From JAUZRW01 sp034437755 (lineage in GTDB: Bacteria; Chloroflexota; Anaerolineae; Aggregatilineales; Phototrophicaceae), in assembly GCA_034437755.1 (NCBI GenBank), contig DAOTTV010000083.1, positions 1 through 56,307 of the forward strand: a stretch of DNA of 56,307 nucleotides. Reading direction: 5' to 3'. Below the pieces are notes generated by a model. The model did not search any database. It had not been told where the DNA came from and saw only the letters and a list, made by a program, of their open reading frames with translations. Of this stretch, positions 7,064-18,255 are shown piece by piece; the first letter of the stretch is position 1; every line of letters begins with the position of its first letter. A program made the position numbers and the translations under genes.

Positions 7064-7974
7064 CGACATGGCAAAGAGTCGAACAGTGGCTAGGCTCTGA
7101 TAATTTAAAACGCCTCGAAGAGAAGAAAGTCGGCGTGATTGGCTTAGGCTCTGGCGGTGGTTTCGTCGCGCTCAGCCTCGCCATGAGCGGGGTCGGGCAT
7201 TTTGTGCTAGTCGATGATGATGAACTCGAAGCGGGCAACGTCGTGCGTCACGTCGCTGATAACCGTTACATCGGCTGGAACAAAGCGCGAGCCGTCGCGG
7301 ATTTGATCCACCACCGCAACCCCAAGGCAAGCGTCGACGTGCGCGAAGGGCGCATTGAAGATCATATGGACGCGCTCGATGATCTCGATCTGGTGATTGT
7401 AGCGGTCGATGGCGAGCAGGTGAAGTACATCATCAACGAGACCTTGCTCCAACATCGCCTGACGGCGCTCTATGCGGGCGTATACGAACGCGGCGAAGGC
7501 GGCGATGTCGTCGTCATCCGCCCCTACGACGGCCCTTGCTATGCGTGCTGGTCGCAAGAACTGCGCGCCGGCTTGCAAGAACCCCTGCCGGGCGCGGATG
7601 GTCAGCTGGATTATGGCATGATCGGCAAGGAAGGGACGCTCGAAGCCGAGCCGGGCTTGTGGGTGCATGTGACTAAAGTCGCCAGTATCCAGACTGACAT
7701 CGCGCTCAACGAGTTATTACACGGCACCGATGTCAGCGAGGCGATGCCGGGCAACACGGTCATCGTCGCCAATAGCAAGATGGAAATCATCGAGGAGATG
7801 GTCAACGATCCGCATACCGGCTTATGGGTCGATATCCCGCGTGATCCAGACTGCCTCGTCTGTGGCGATAAGCGCCGCCTCGCTGACGAAAACGACGAGT
7901 CAACCTCGCTCGATGATTTGATGGGCAGTGTCAGCATCGTCATCGAAGACGAGAGCGACGCGACCGACGCATAA
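7060..7974 (+). CDS. ThiF/MoeB-family E1-like adenylyltransferase
   Basis: Last gene of the operon, overlapping the JAB-like gene by 4 bp. The 304-residue protein has a ThiF-type Rossmann domain: GVIGLGSGGG (residues 25-34), VDDDELEAGNVVRHV (51-65) and VIVAVDGEQ (112-120). Members adenylate the C-terminal glycine of ubiquitin-like or sulfur-carrier proteins. It has only four cysteines, arranged as CYAC (160, 163) and CLVC (265, 268), which fit the structural zinc site of MoeB/ThiF. No separate catalytic cysteine is evident, so the activated carboxyl may pass directly to the E2. The acidic C-terminus is probably disordered. The partner ubiquitin-like protein is not encoded nearby. Confidence 0.9.
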   Translation: MTTWQRVEQWLGSDNLKRLEEKKVGVIGLGSGGGFVALSLAMSGVGHFVLVDDDELEAGNVVRHVADNRYIGWNKARAVADLIHHRNPKASVDVREGRIEDHMDALDDLDLVIVAVDGEQVKYIINETLLQHRLTALYAGVYERGEGGDVVVIRPYDGPCYACWSQELRAGLQEPLPGADGQLDYGMIGKEGTLEAEPGLWVHVTKVASIQTDIALNELLHGTDVSEAMPGNTVIVANSKMEIIEEMVNDPHTGLWVDIPRDPDCLVCGDKRRLADENDESTSLDDLMGSVSIVIEDESDATDA

Positions 7975-7990
7975 ACTCAGCGCATCGCTC

Positions 7991-8977
7991 TCACATGATG
8001 TCCAGCTGGGCTTCGGCGGCTTTGGCGGCATCGTTGGTCATGCCCAGCTTGGTAAAGAGCAACATCGCCTGTTGGAGTAAGCGCTGTGCGTCGCGCTTCT
8101 TGCCGCGCTTCGCCATGCTCTTCGCCTGTGCGAATTGCGTCTTGGCGACTTCACCCTCGGCTTTCACCTGTTTGAAGGCTTTAATCGCTGACTTGTAATA
8201 CTGATCTGGTTCGTATGCAAACGCCTCGTCGGGGCTGTTGCTGGTTGCGGTCAGCACTTCGGCAAGGGCGCGATACGCGAAGCCCAAACGCAGGGGACGA
8301 TCGAGCGTCTGTGCTAGATCATACGCGGTCTTGGCATGTTCCCACGCGGCGGTCAGTTCGCCCTCATGGATGTTGACCTGTGCGAGCGCGGCGTGTATCT
8401 CCGTCTGGTTATCGCGCCGATTCAGGTCTTCGCCACTGCGCGGGTCGGTATCTGTCCACGGCTGTTCGGAGACGTGCAGAGCTTTCTCCAGCGTCTCGCG
8501 TGCTTTCTCGATGCTGTTCAGCGTTAGCCACATTTGCCCCTCGTTCGAGAGCGCGGTCGTCTGCGTGCTGATGCTGTTCAGCTTCACGCCTTCTTCATAC
8601 GCCCGATGAAAGTACAACCGCGCTCGCGTGTAATTCCCGCGTAGGCGATACGTCTCGCCAATGTTCAAATCGCACGAGACCACGCGCCGCATAACATTCG
8701 CGTTGACGAAGTGTGTGCGCGCCTCTTCAAAATGTGCCACGCTCTCATCAAATTGACTGCGATACCCGTGCATGATGCCCAGCGTATTCGCCAGCGCCCC
8801 CAGTTTGATCGGGTCGTTCTTGGCGGCGGCTTGCATGGCTTCCAGCTGTTTCAGGGCTTTTGCGAAGGATAAATCGCCATCCTGCCAAGCGTGATAAACA
8901 GCGTTCACCTGTTCCCGATATGCTTCGGGAATATCGGGCTGGTTAGTGGAAGAATTAGGGGTTTCTTCGTCCGGCAT
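7991..8977 (-). CDS. TPR-repeat protein
   Basis: A 328-residue soluble protein that is almost wholly helical repeats: an N-terminal linker rich in Pro, Asn and Thr, then several tetratricopeptide-like units (for example LGALANTLGIMHGYRSQFDE and DLNIGETYRLRGNYTRARLY). TPR domains mediate protein-protein contacts; no catalytic domain is attached, and it has neither signal peptide nor membrane segment. It converges with the E2/JAB/E1 operon, the stops lying 16 bp apart, so any functional link is only positional. A family B MITE-like element lies 80 bp upstream of its start. The ligand is unknown. Confidence 0.85.
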   Translation of the reverse strand: MPDEETPNSSTNQPDIPEAYREQVNAVYHAWQDGDLSFAKALKQLEAMQAAAKNDPIKLGALANTLGIMHGYRSQFDESVAHFEEARTHFVNANVMRRVVSCDLNIGETYRLRGNYTRARLYFHRAYEEGVKLNSISTQTTALSNEGQMWLTLNSIEKARETLEKALHVSEQPWTDTDPRSGEDLNRRDNQTEIHAALAQVNIHEGELTAAWEHAKTAYDLAQTLDRPLRLGFAYRALAEVLTATSNSPDEAFAYEPDQYYKSAIKAFKQVKAEGEVAKTQFAQAKSMAKRGKKRDAQRLLQQAMLLFTKLGMTNDAAKAAEAQLDIM

Positions 8978-9050
8978 AAAATAACCCTGCTGTAAAGCTA
9001 TTGAATGAGTCGATCATGACGACGGTTTTATATTTAGCATTATTTAAGCC

Positions 9051-9251
9051 AATAATAAGGTTCTTTCGTATCTTGCGTGGTCAAGCTCTTTTTGTCCCTT
9101 TTTTGAAAAAAGGGAACGCCAAAAACTTTTGCGTTTTTGAACGCAGAGTGTTCAAAATGAACAAGGTCAAGGAATGACAGTTCCTTGTGGGGGTGTGGAG
9201 ACAAAGCCCCTGCAACAAAAACCACGCAAAATCTCAAAGAGCTAATAATAA
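9051..9251 (-). mobile_element. MITE-like element family B, copy 2, with 8-bp target duplication
   Basis: The element (9059-9243, 185 bp, inverted relative to copies 1 and 3) is bounded by the perfect direct repeat AATAATAA (9051-9058 and 9244-9251). Its outer 22 bp on each side are imperfect inverted repeats that share CTTT near the tip and TTGCGTGG at the inner end. It contains the same nested hairpins as the other copies and encodes no protein. Confidence 0.85.
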
Positions 9252-9343
9252 TCAGCGATCAAGCCTTCAATAAATGCTAGTATATTATACGTTTAACCTA
9301 CTATCGTTGTGAAGACTCAACACAAGCACCGACGTGCAGACGC

Positions 9344-9790
9344 TCACCGCAGGTCGTCTGGCAACTGTTGGAGCATGGTCGCACGGCTCGCGATCAAGCG
9401 CACCTGTGTCTCGGTGGTGGTCGTGGCTGTGTAGAGCTTGGCATGGTCGGTGATGCTGGCGTAAGCGTTGGGATATTGCAGGATGGCGCGCCCGATTAAG
9501 CCGGCTTGCAACAAAAGCTGGATGCAATCGTCAGCGGGGGCGATGGCGAAGTCCGCGCCCGTCCACGTAATCGGGCAATCCATGTAGCCCACATCGGTGA
9601 AGAGCAGATAAAACGCGGGGGTATCGCTCGCCCCTTTGAACACGCGCAAATACAAGCGCGATACCCGACTGTGAAAATGATGCACCTGACAGCGATATTG
9701 ATCGGGTCGGGTGATGTTGAAGATGTTCTGCTCGCCTGCCTCTGTCTTGACCATCGCGCTGAGTCCTCGTCTCGTCTGTTCGCTTGTCAT
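9344..9790 (-). CDS. Hypothetical protein
   Basis: A 148-residue product that I do not recognise. It has a plausible soluble alpha/beta composition (for example YRCQVHHFHSRVSRLYLRVF and FYLLFTDVGYMDCPITWTGADF) and no signal peptide or membrane segment. The ATG at 9790 is preferred; a TTG six codons upstream and an internal ATG at residue 13 are alternatives, and the ribosome site (AAGAG) is weak. It stands alone between a MITE-like element and the divergent glnA. Real coding is supported by the uninterrupted frame and protein-like sequence; there are no recognised domains. Confidence 0.6.
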   Translation of the reverse strand: MTSEQTRRGLSAMVKTEAGEQNIFNITRPDQYRCQVHHFHSRVSRLYLRVFKGASDTPAFYLLFTDVGYMDCPITWTGADFAIAPADDCIQLLLQAGLIGRAILQYPNAYASITDHAKLYTATTTTETQVRLIASRATMLQQLPDDLR

Positions 9791-10088
9791 CGCTCTTAAC
9801 CATAGCAAAGCGTGCCCGCCGTTGCTAGCGCGTGTTGATCGCGGGGCGCGTCAGTTTTTAGTGGATCGCACCAATAGACATCGGTTGATTTTAGTGCTTT
9901 CCGCTAACTCAAGCCTGTGATTGGTCATCATTTACAATCAAATCGTGCCTTGTGTTCAGGTATTGTTAGAAATGGCTAGTTTTTACGACGGATTTTGTCA
10001 TATTTTGACTAGAGTATTTCACTGGTGCGCTTTTTATACTCTATGCCTGTAACGAAACTTAGTGACTTTTCACCAAAAAGGAGCAAGC

Positions 10089-11519
10089 ATGACATCGCTC
10101 ATCCCACCTGAGTCAGCCTTAGAATCGCCCGAAGCCCTGTTGAAATGGGCAAAAGAGAACGAAGTGATCGAACTGGACGCGCGCTTCACCGATGTGCGCG
10201 GTATGGCACAACATTTCAGCATGCCGATTGACCTGATCGACGCTGACGATTTTGAAGAAGGGTTTGGTTTCGACGGATCGAGTATCCAGGGATTCCAGGA
10301 CATCAACGAATCCGACATGATCCTCAAAGCCGACCTCAGCACCGCCTATATTGATCCCTTCTACAAGTATAAGACGCTGGCATTCAAGTGTGATATTTAC
10401 GATCCCGTCTCTGGCGAAGCCTACGGCAACGACCCGCGCGGTGTGGCTCGCCGTGCCGAAGCCTACTTGAAAGAGAGTGGCATCGCGGATACCGCCTTCT
10501 TCGGGCCAGAAGCAGAATTCTTCCTCTTCGACAACGTGCAATATAGCGTCAGCAGTCACGAGAGTACCTACGTCGTTGACTCACGCGAGGGGCACTTCAA
10601 CAGCAACAGCCCCAGCCCGCTGGTTGGCTACGTCAACCGCATGAAAGAGGGCTACTTCCCCCTGCCGCCTAACGATAGCATTCAGGACGTGCGCGCTGAG
10701 ATGTCGCAAGTGCTGATGAACGTCGGCATTCCGGTCGAACTGCATCACCACGAGGTCGGCGGTGCGGCACAGGCAGAAATTGACATCCGCTTCGACACTT
10801 TGCTGAAAATGGCGGATAAGGTCATCGACTTCAAGTACGTCGTCAAGAACGTTGCCCGTCGCAATGACCTGTGGGCGACCTTCATGCCGAAGCCGCTCTT
10901 CACGGAAAATGGGTCGGGGATGCACGTTCACCAATCCTTGTGGAAAGACGGCGCGCCGCTCTTCGGGGGCGATCAATACGCGGACTTAAGCCAAACAGCG
11001 CTCTATTACATCGGTGGTCTGTTACGGCATGCGCCGGCGCTGATCGCCTTCACCAACCCGACTACCAACAGCTTCCGCCGTCTAGTGCCGGGCTACGAAG
11101 CACCCGTCAACCTGATTTATAGTGCGCGCAATCGCTCGGCGGCGATCCGCATCCCGATGTATAGCAGTAACCCCAAGGCGAAGCGCGTCGAAACCCGCTT
11201 CCCCGATCCGACGGCGAACCCCTATCTGGCATTCTCGGCGCTGGTCATGGCTGGTCTCGACGGCATCAAGAACGAGATTGACCCCGGCGACCCCGCCAGC
11301 ACCGACCTATACGAAGGGCTGGAAGAAACACCGCTCGTACCGGGTAACCTGCACGCCGCGCTGGAAGCGCTGGAAGCCGATTATGAATTCCTGCTGGAAG
11401 GCGGCGTGTTCACTGAGGATTACATCAAGACCTACATCGACTACAAGCGCGTCCACGATGCTGATGCAGTCGCAATGCGCCCGCACCCGCACGAATTCAA
11501 CTTGTACTTCGACGTATAA
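10089..11519 (+). CDS. glnA: Type I glutamine synthetase
   Basis: Makes glutamine from glutamate, ammonia and ATP; the main entry point of ammonium assimilation. The 476-residue length fits a dodecameric GSI subunit. Visible landmarks are DARFTDVRGMAQHF near the N-terminus, GFDGSSIQGF, FGPEAEFFLFD (metal ligands), the EVGGAAQAEID segment, GSGMHVHQSLW, NPTTNSFRRLVPGYEAP and RNRSAAIRIP, ending PHPHEFNLYFDV. A DLYEGLEET segment lies where GSI-beta enzymes carry the adenylylated tyrosine (NLYDLPP); Tyr is kept but the context is altered, so adenylylation control is unclear. The start is set by AAAGGAG six nt before the ATG at 10089. Upstream is a TATACT -10-like box (10035-10040). Confidence 0.97.
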   Translation: MTSLIPPESALESPEALLKWAKENEVIELDARFTDVRGMAQHFSMPIDLIDADDFEEGFGFDGSSIQGFQDINESDMILKADLSTAYIDPFYKYKTLAFKCDIYDPVSGEAYGNDPRGVARRAEAYLKESGIADTAFFGPEAEFFLFDNVQYSVSSHESTYVVDSREGHFNSNSPSPLVGYVNRMKEGYFPLPPNDSIQDVRAEMSQVLMNVGIPVELHHHEVGGAAQAEIDIRFDTLLKMADKVIDFKYVVKNVARRNDLWATFMPKPLFTENGSGMHVHQSLWKDGAPLFGGDQYADLSQTALYYIGGLLRHAPALIAFTNPTTNSFRRLVPGYEAPVNLIYSARNRSAAIRIPMYSSNPKAKRVETRFPDPTANPYLAFSALVMAGLDGIKNEIDPGDPASTDLYEGLEETPLVPGNLHAALEALEADYEFLLEGGVFTEDYIKTYIDYKRVHDADAVAMRPHPHEFNLYFDV

Positions 11520-11567
11520 GACCGGCGCGTGATCGCCATCACGCCCCCATTTTCCCCCATTCAGACG

Positions 11568-11596
11568 ACGCGGCTCACCGCAAAGGTGAGCCGCGT
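11568..11596. terminator. Strong bidirectional hairpin between glnA and the SH3 lipoprotein gene
   Basis: ACGCGGCTCACC-GCAAA-GGTGAGCCGCGT is a perfect 12-bp stem midway between two convergent genes. Neither side has a good T-tract, so termination may be Rho-assisted or the hairpin may stabilise 3' ends. Confidence 0.65.
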
Positions 11597-11610
11597 GCGT
11601 TGGCGGCGAC

Positions 11611-12846
11611 CTAGCGCACTGTGATTGTGCAGGCTTCCTGCTCGAAGGGATTCTCAGTGCCCGGGCCGAAGTTCTCCGACCCGTCGAAAATCGCTCGATC
11701 CCACGTCACCACATAAGTGATCTCATACGTGCCAGCTTCCAGCGGTTGCCGATAGGGCACGTACCAGTAGGCGATGAACTGCCCGCCCAGCGGTTCAATC
11801 GGGCGGATGTACTCGTCGCGCACTTCGACCGCTTCGCCGTTGATCTGTAAATCGAAGCTCGCCGCGTCAATGTGATCCTGTATCTGCTCCTCAGTGCTGG
11901 CAATCCAGCCCCACCAGATATTGATGTAATCGCCTTCGCGCAGGTTGCCCGGCGCGGGGATGTTATAGCGCGGACGATCGCAGAAGGCGAACACGTCGCG
12001 CTTGTCGATCGTCTCCGGATCGCGGGTGGGGGTCAGCGTGGGGGGGATAGCCGTCGGCGGTGCGTCGCCGTTGGCGGTTGCCTCGGGTGCCAGCGTGACC
12101 ACTCGTTCGTCGTCGTCCGGCTCTGGCGTGGTGAACCCGCCGGCAAGCGCGGTCGCTGTCTGGTAGATGCTGTCGTTGTCGATCACCGGCACGCCCCCGA
12201 TGATGCCTTCGCCCTCGTCCTCAGCATCGCTGATGGCGGTCGCGTCGCTCGTCGCTTCGGGGGTGCCTGTCCGCACCTGATCGGGTGGGGTCGGCGTGAC
12301 GGTGCCGCCGCCGATGATCGCGGTCGGCAAGGGCGTGCCGAGGAAGAGCGCGGTCAAATCGGGCGAGGGTGTCGCGGACGGAATCGGGGTCGGGCTGGGC
12401 TGGATGAAAATCAAGGTGTTGAAAATCCAGCCTTCGCGCCCGTCCTCCAGTCGGATATTGATCCAGTCGCCGTTGCTACTCTGCCCGATGACCTGCACGC
12501 CCGTCCCCGGCACGAGCGAGGTGATGAGTTCGCCATTGCGGTCGGGTGCTTCGCGCACGTTAACCCGCGCCGCACTCGACTGGATGATGCCCGATATGGT
12601 CGGCGTGAGCGTCGGCGTGAGCGTGTTCGTCGCGGTCGGCGGGATGGTGGTCAGCGTCGGCGTCGGCGTGAACGTCGGGAAGGGCGTGCGCGTCGGCACG
12701 GGCGTAGACGTGCTTCGCGGTGTATTGCTGACAATCGGTTGGAGCGTCGCCGTCGGTGCTTGCGTGATGATCGGCTCATCGGATTCGGTCGCACAAGCGG
12801 TGAGGACAACGCTGAAGATCACAAAAAGAATTAGGGTTCGTGTCAT
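11611..12846 (-). CDS. Secreted SH3-domain lipoprotein with Thr/Pro-rich linkers
   Basis: A 411-residue lipoprotein. The signal peptide (MTRTLILFVIFSVV) ends in the lipobox LTAC, which favours the ATG at 12846 over an upstream GTG. A Thr/Pro-rich spacer follows, then a bacterial SH3 domain at about residues 85-150 (SSAARVNVREAPDRNGELI, GREGWIFNTLIFIQP). A second low-complexity Thr/Pro/Ala stretch (about 155-285) leads to a C-terminal domain (residues 290-411, FCDRPRYNIPAPGNLREGD, WWGWIA) with two cysteines and beta-rich character that I do not recognise. Bacterial SH3 domains commonly bind cell-wall peptides, so a surface role is likely. Confidence 0.85.
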   Translation of the reverse strand: MTRTLILFVIFSVVLTACATESDEPIITQAPTATLQPIVSNTPRSTSTPVPTRTPFPTFTPTPTLTTIPPTATNTLTPTLTPTISGIIQSSAARVNVREAPDRNGELITSLVPGTGVQVIGQSSNGDWINIRLEDGREGWIFNTLIFIQPSPTPIPSATPSPDLTALFLGTPLPTAIIGGGTVTPTPPDQVRTGTPEATSDATAISDAEDEGEGIIGGVPVIDNDSIYQTATALAGGFTTPEPDDDERVVTLAPEATANGDAPPTAIPPTLTPTRDPETIDKRDVFAFCDRPRYNIPAPGNLREGDYINIWWGWIASTEEQIQDHIDAASFDLQINGEAVEVRDEYIRPIEPLGGQFIAYWYVPYRQPLEAGTYEITYVVTWDRAIFDGSENFGPGTENPFEQEACTITVR

Positions 12847-13179
12847 AAGGTCTATTGTATTCACATATGGATCATTAGGGTGTCGTATATCTACTCATAT
12901 CGTGCTGTATTGTAGCCTGTGCTGCCGATTTCAACAGCGTGAAACGGTTAGCGTTTGGTAATCGCCTTAATCCTATAGCGATTCTGGAACAACGCAAGCG
13001 AGAATTTGCCAGTCTAGCAACCGAATGCGGGTTAAGGGTCTTGCTACAGCGCCCCCGTCTTTGGCAGAATGGCATTACTCAGCCCTCACCCTAAATCCCT
13101 CTGCGCTTGTCTCTGGGGGATGAGGGCTAAAACACCGCCCACGCTATCATGTGGGAAGACCTAACGAAAGGACACACAC
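12847..13179. other. Intergenic region with one interspersed repeat
   Basis: A stretch of 333 bp without a convincing gene. Positions 13081-13129 hold an imperfect copy (inverted) of an interspersed inverted-repeat motif, AGCCCTCACCCTAAATCCCT followed by GGGGGATGAGGGCT, also seen at 18874-18930 and 36441-36496. GAAAGGA at its right end is the ribosome site of the next gene. Nothing else was recognised. Confidence 0.6.
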
Positions 13180-13554
13180 ATGACATACATCTACCATATG
13201 GCCCACCGCGACGCATGGCAGGCGGCGCGTGCCGATGGCGCGTACAGCCCGCCCTCGCTTGCCGATGAAGGCTTCATCCATCTCTCAACGCGCGATCAGA
13301 TTGTGCGCGTCGCCAACGCGATCTATACCGGCACGACCGGCTTAATCCTGCTCTGTGTCGATCCCGATCAACTGACCGCCGAACTCAAGTGGGAAGCGCC
13401 CATCCACCCCAACCCGGATGACCCCGTCCCGACCGACGACGCGGAGCTATTCCCGCACTTATACGGCACGCTCAACGTCGATGCAGTAGACGCAGTCGTC
13501 GCCTTCCCGCCAATGGCTGACGGGCACTTCACCCTGCCGCCCGATCTGCCCTGA
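13180..13554 (+). CDS. DUF952 family protein
   Basis: A small cytosolic protein of 124 residues that fits DUF952: the N-terminal YIYHMAHRDAW, the GFIHLSTRDQI motif around residues 33-43, the LLCVDPDQL strand and the FPHLYGTLNVDAV segment near residues 90-102. The family has an ADP-ribosyltransferase-like fold resembling RNA 2'-phosphotransferases in some analyses, but no activity is established. GAAAGGA lies before the ATG. It is followed 97 bp later by a membrane protein gene on the same strand. Confidence 0.9.
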   Translation: MTYIYHMAHRDAWQAARADGAYSPPSLADEGFIHLSTRDQIVRVANAIYTGTTGLILLCVDPDQLTAELKWEAPIHPNPDDPVPTDDAELFPHLYGTLNVDAVDAVVAFPPMADGHFTLPPDLP

Positions 13555-13651
13555 TTGCACAGAATCGCCCGTGTCGTGTATGATAAAATTGCTAATCATA
13601 CCGGCGATGATCTGTGCATCGCCTACCCGTTGAAGTGTGAGGATACTTATC

Positions 13652-14239
13652 ATGCACAAGCGCAAGCGCAACCCCCGTGCGCGTTGGCTACAGCTGGTTA
13701 GCGGTTTGATCTTGATCGCGCTCACTGTCGCCATCGCGACCCTGAACCGCCTCGCCCCCGCGCACCCCTACGCTCACGAAGGACTCGTGATCTATCCCTA
13801 TCTACAATACGGCATCGTCGTCGGACTCATCGGCTTTATCATCGTCTGTGCGCTGGTCTTGCCGCTGACGATGCGCTCCGCCAATTACCTGACGGTAGTC
13901 GGCGTGGTGATGGGTGCATCGCTTTTCATCAGCAGTCTGCATCTGTATCTCGCGCCGACCTTCACACATGGCGATCATCTCGTGTATGCGGGCACGCGTT
14001 ATCACGTCGGTGTCAGCGCGACTCCCGATCCTGTCGAAGCCTATTATCATCTCACCTATGCGCTCTATAGCTGTGATGCGTGGGGCGTGTTCTGTCAGGC
14101 GACGCACGTCAGCGCGACGACGCGCCTCGCGTGGCATCTGCCTGTCCCGCATTATGACCTGAGCGCAGACGATGACGGGCTACACCTCACGATCACGTCT
14201 GATGGCATCGTGAGGCACGATCGCATCCCGCTTGATTAA
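13652..14239 (+). CDS. Membrane protein of unknown function
   Basis: A 195-residue protein with a basic N-terminus (MHKRKRNPRAR) and three hydrophobic segments at about residues 14-34, 50-75 and 80-102, followed by a soluble C-terminal half with two cysteines (SCDAWGVFCQA) probably exposed outside the membrane. I do not recognise a family. The ATG at 13652 is preferred because GAGGA lies 9 nt upstream; an in-frame start five codons earlier lacks one. Its stop overlaps the convergent glycosyltransferase gene by 4 bp. Confidence 0.75.
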   Translation: MHKRKRNPRARWLQLVSGLILIALTVAIATLNRLAPAHPYAHEGLVIYPYLQYGIVVGLIGFIIVCALVLPLTMRSANYLTVVGVVMGASLFISSLHLYLAPTFTHGDHLVYAGTRYHVGVSATPDPVEAYYHLTYALYSCDAWGVFCQATHVSATTRLAWHLPVPHYDLSADDDGLHLTITSDGIVRHDRIPLD

Positions 14240-15693
14240 TCGTTGCCGCTCTCGATCATGCTGGTGGACGTGGGGCGAGCGCGGGCAATGCGCCATTGGT
14301 CGATCATATCCCAGAGCGCGACCGTCGCGCAGGACAGCGCGTGGAGCAGGAGATAGGGCGTGAGGGCGGGTTCGTGCTGGCTCGCCAACCACGCCCCCCA
14401 TAGGGCGTAGCCCATCAGCGCCAGCTCTTGCAATAGCACTGCGTCGATACCGAGCGCGTATTTGCTCCCCTGCCAGCGATCGACAAATTTGGGCGTGCGC
14501 CGGAACTCGCCACCGCTTCGCCATAAGCCGCGTACCACCGCCCGACTGTTGCTCCAGATCAAACCGGTGCCGATCAGCAAGAGCGCCGGAAATGCCAGCA
14601 AACGCGCCCCCCAGTTGCCGCCTTGCGCCCGTTGGCTGATGACGTACAGCAGGGGCGGGATCAAGCCGATGATTCCCAGCGGGGCAAGCGGGAGACTGTG
14701 CAGGGCATCCATCAGCAGAAGCGGCGGAGTCAGCAGGAGAAGCAGGAGCATCAGCACATGCGGCACGTACTGCGCGAGGTGCTGGCTCGCCATCACTTTC
14801 GCCAGCAAGCCCCAGTCTGATTGCCACACGCGCCCGATCAAGCGGCGCAGATTCTGCGAGCTACCCTGTGCCCAGCGTGCCTGCTGTTGCCGATACGCGG
14901 CGAGTTGTGGCGGCAGTTCGCCAGCGACCACGATCTGTGGCAGATAGAGCGAGCGCCACCCGCGCAATTGCGCCCGCATGCTGAGATCGAGGTCTTCAGT
15001 CAACGTCGCGTGTGACCACCCGCCCGCGTCGTCGATTGCCTGCCTGCGCCATACGCCGCCCGTCCCGTTGAAAGGCACAGGATACCCCCCGTGATAGCGT
15101 CCCGCTTGCTCGATGATAAAATGCGTGTCGATTGATAGCACTTGCGCCCGCGTCAACCAATTATCCGTCGGGTTCAGGTGACCCCAGCGCGTTTGCACCA
15201 CACACAAGCGCGCATCAGCTTGTAAGTGCGGGATCGTCCGCTGTAAGAAATCGGGCGGCGGGATGAAATCCGCGTCGAAAATCGCGATGTACTGGCTCGT
15301 CGTGCGCGCCACCCCGTAGGCGAGCGCCCCCGCCTTGTAGCCCGTTCGCGTTGGGCGGCGCAGGTGGTCAATCTGCAAGTGCGGATACTGCCGTATACGC
15401 GCTCGTAAGACGTGCGTCGTGATGTCGGTGCTGTCGTCCAATAGCTGGATGTGCAACTTGGCGGGCGGATAATCGAAGCGGGCAACTGCGTCCAGCAAGC
15501 GCACCGCGACGTGTTGCTCGTTGTAGATTGGCAATTGCACGGTCACTGTCGGTCGGGTATCGCTAGCCGGAGGCGCTTGTGTATGCGTGCGCCCACGCCA
15601 ATATTGCCACAGGAGCAGGCCGTGTCCACAGGTATAGAGGGCGAGCAGGCTCGCGCTGAGGATATAGAGTGATGTGAATAGTGTCGTTATCAT
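14236..15693 (-). CDS. Membrane-bound GT2 glycosyltransferase (cellulose synthase-like)
   Basis: A processive-type family 2 glycosyltransferase of 485 residues. One N-terminal transmembrane helix (about 5-28) precedes the cytosolic catalytic domain: VTVQLPIYNE (49-58), LLDDSTDIT (first Asp), FDADFIPP (DxD), TEDLDLS (base) and QQQARWAQGSSQN (QxxRW). Several transmembrane helices occupy about residues 305-480. This is the order found in cellulose, curdlan and glucomannan synthase-like enzymes that extrude a polysaccharide. The product cannot be read from sequence, and no c-di-GMP-binding PilZ domain is present. It stands alone; no polysaccharide operon surrounds it. Confidence 0.93.
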   Translation of the reverse strand: MITTLFTSLYILSASLLALYTCGHGLLLWQYWRGRTHTQAPPASDTRPTVTVQLPIYNEQHVAVRLLDAVARFDYPPAKLHIQLLDDSTDITTHVLRARIRQYPHLQIDHLRRPTRTGYKAGALAYGVARTTSQYIAIFDADFIPPPDFLQRTIPHLQADARLCVVQTRWGHLNPTDNWLTRAQVLSIDTHFIIEQAGRYHGGYPVPFNGTGGVWRRQAIDDAGGWSHATLTEDLDLSMRAQLRGWRSLYLPQIVVAGELPPQLAAYRQQQARWAQGSSQNLRRLIGRVWQSDWGLLAKVMASQHLAQYVPHVLMLLLLLLTPPLLLMDALHSLPLAPLGIIGLIPPLLYVISQRAQGGNWGARLLAFPALLLIGTGLIWSNSRAVVRGLWRSGGEFRRTPKFVDRWQGSKYALGIDAVLLQELALMGYALWGAWLASQHEPALTPYLLLHALSCATVALWDMIDQWRIARARPTSTSMIESGND

Positions 15694-15746
15694 GACGGCG
15701 CATTCTATCGAAGGGTGTGATGCTTGTCAGGGGTCATTGTGCTATG

Positions 15747-15772
15747 TCGAGCGGGATCGGCTTCCCGCTCGA
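15747..15772. terminator. Hairpin downstream of the malic enzyme gene
   Basis: TCGAGCGGGA-TCGGCT-TCCCGCTCGA is a perfect 10-bp stem 18 bp past the malic enzyme stop. There is no T-tract on either strand, so its terminator role is tentative. Confidence 0.5.
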
Positions 15773-15789
15773 TCATCATCTGAGTGCGA

Positions 15790-18054
<2,265 letters not shown>

Positions 18055-18255
18055 AATGCTCTTATCTCCTGTGTGGGTGTGTATGCGTACCTGCTATTAA
18101 AACACAGGTGATCCCCGCTAGTTATGTAATATTCCATGAGAACTCTGAGAGAAATTCGCGCATGATCGTGCCACGCCCTGTCGGTGACCGTGTTACAGTA
18201 AATACGGTGGGAACACACCCCCGACAACAGATCAACAAGCCATGAGGATAACATC

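Noticed and set aside
9930..10060. Sigma-54 promoter for glnA
   Set aside because: No GG-N10-GC element at correct spacing; only a TATACT -10-like box is present.
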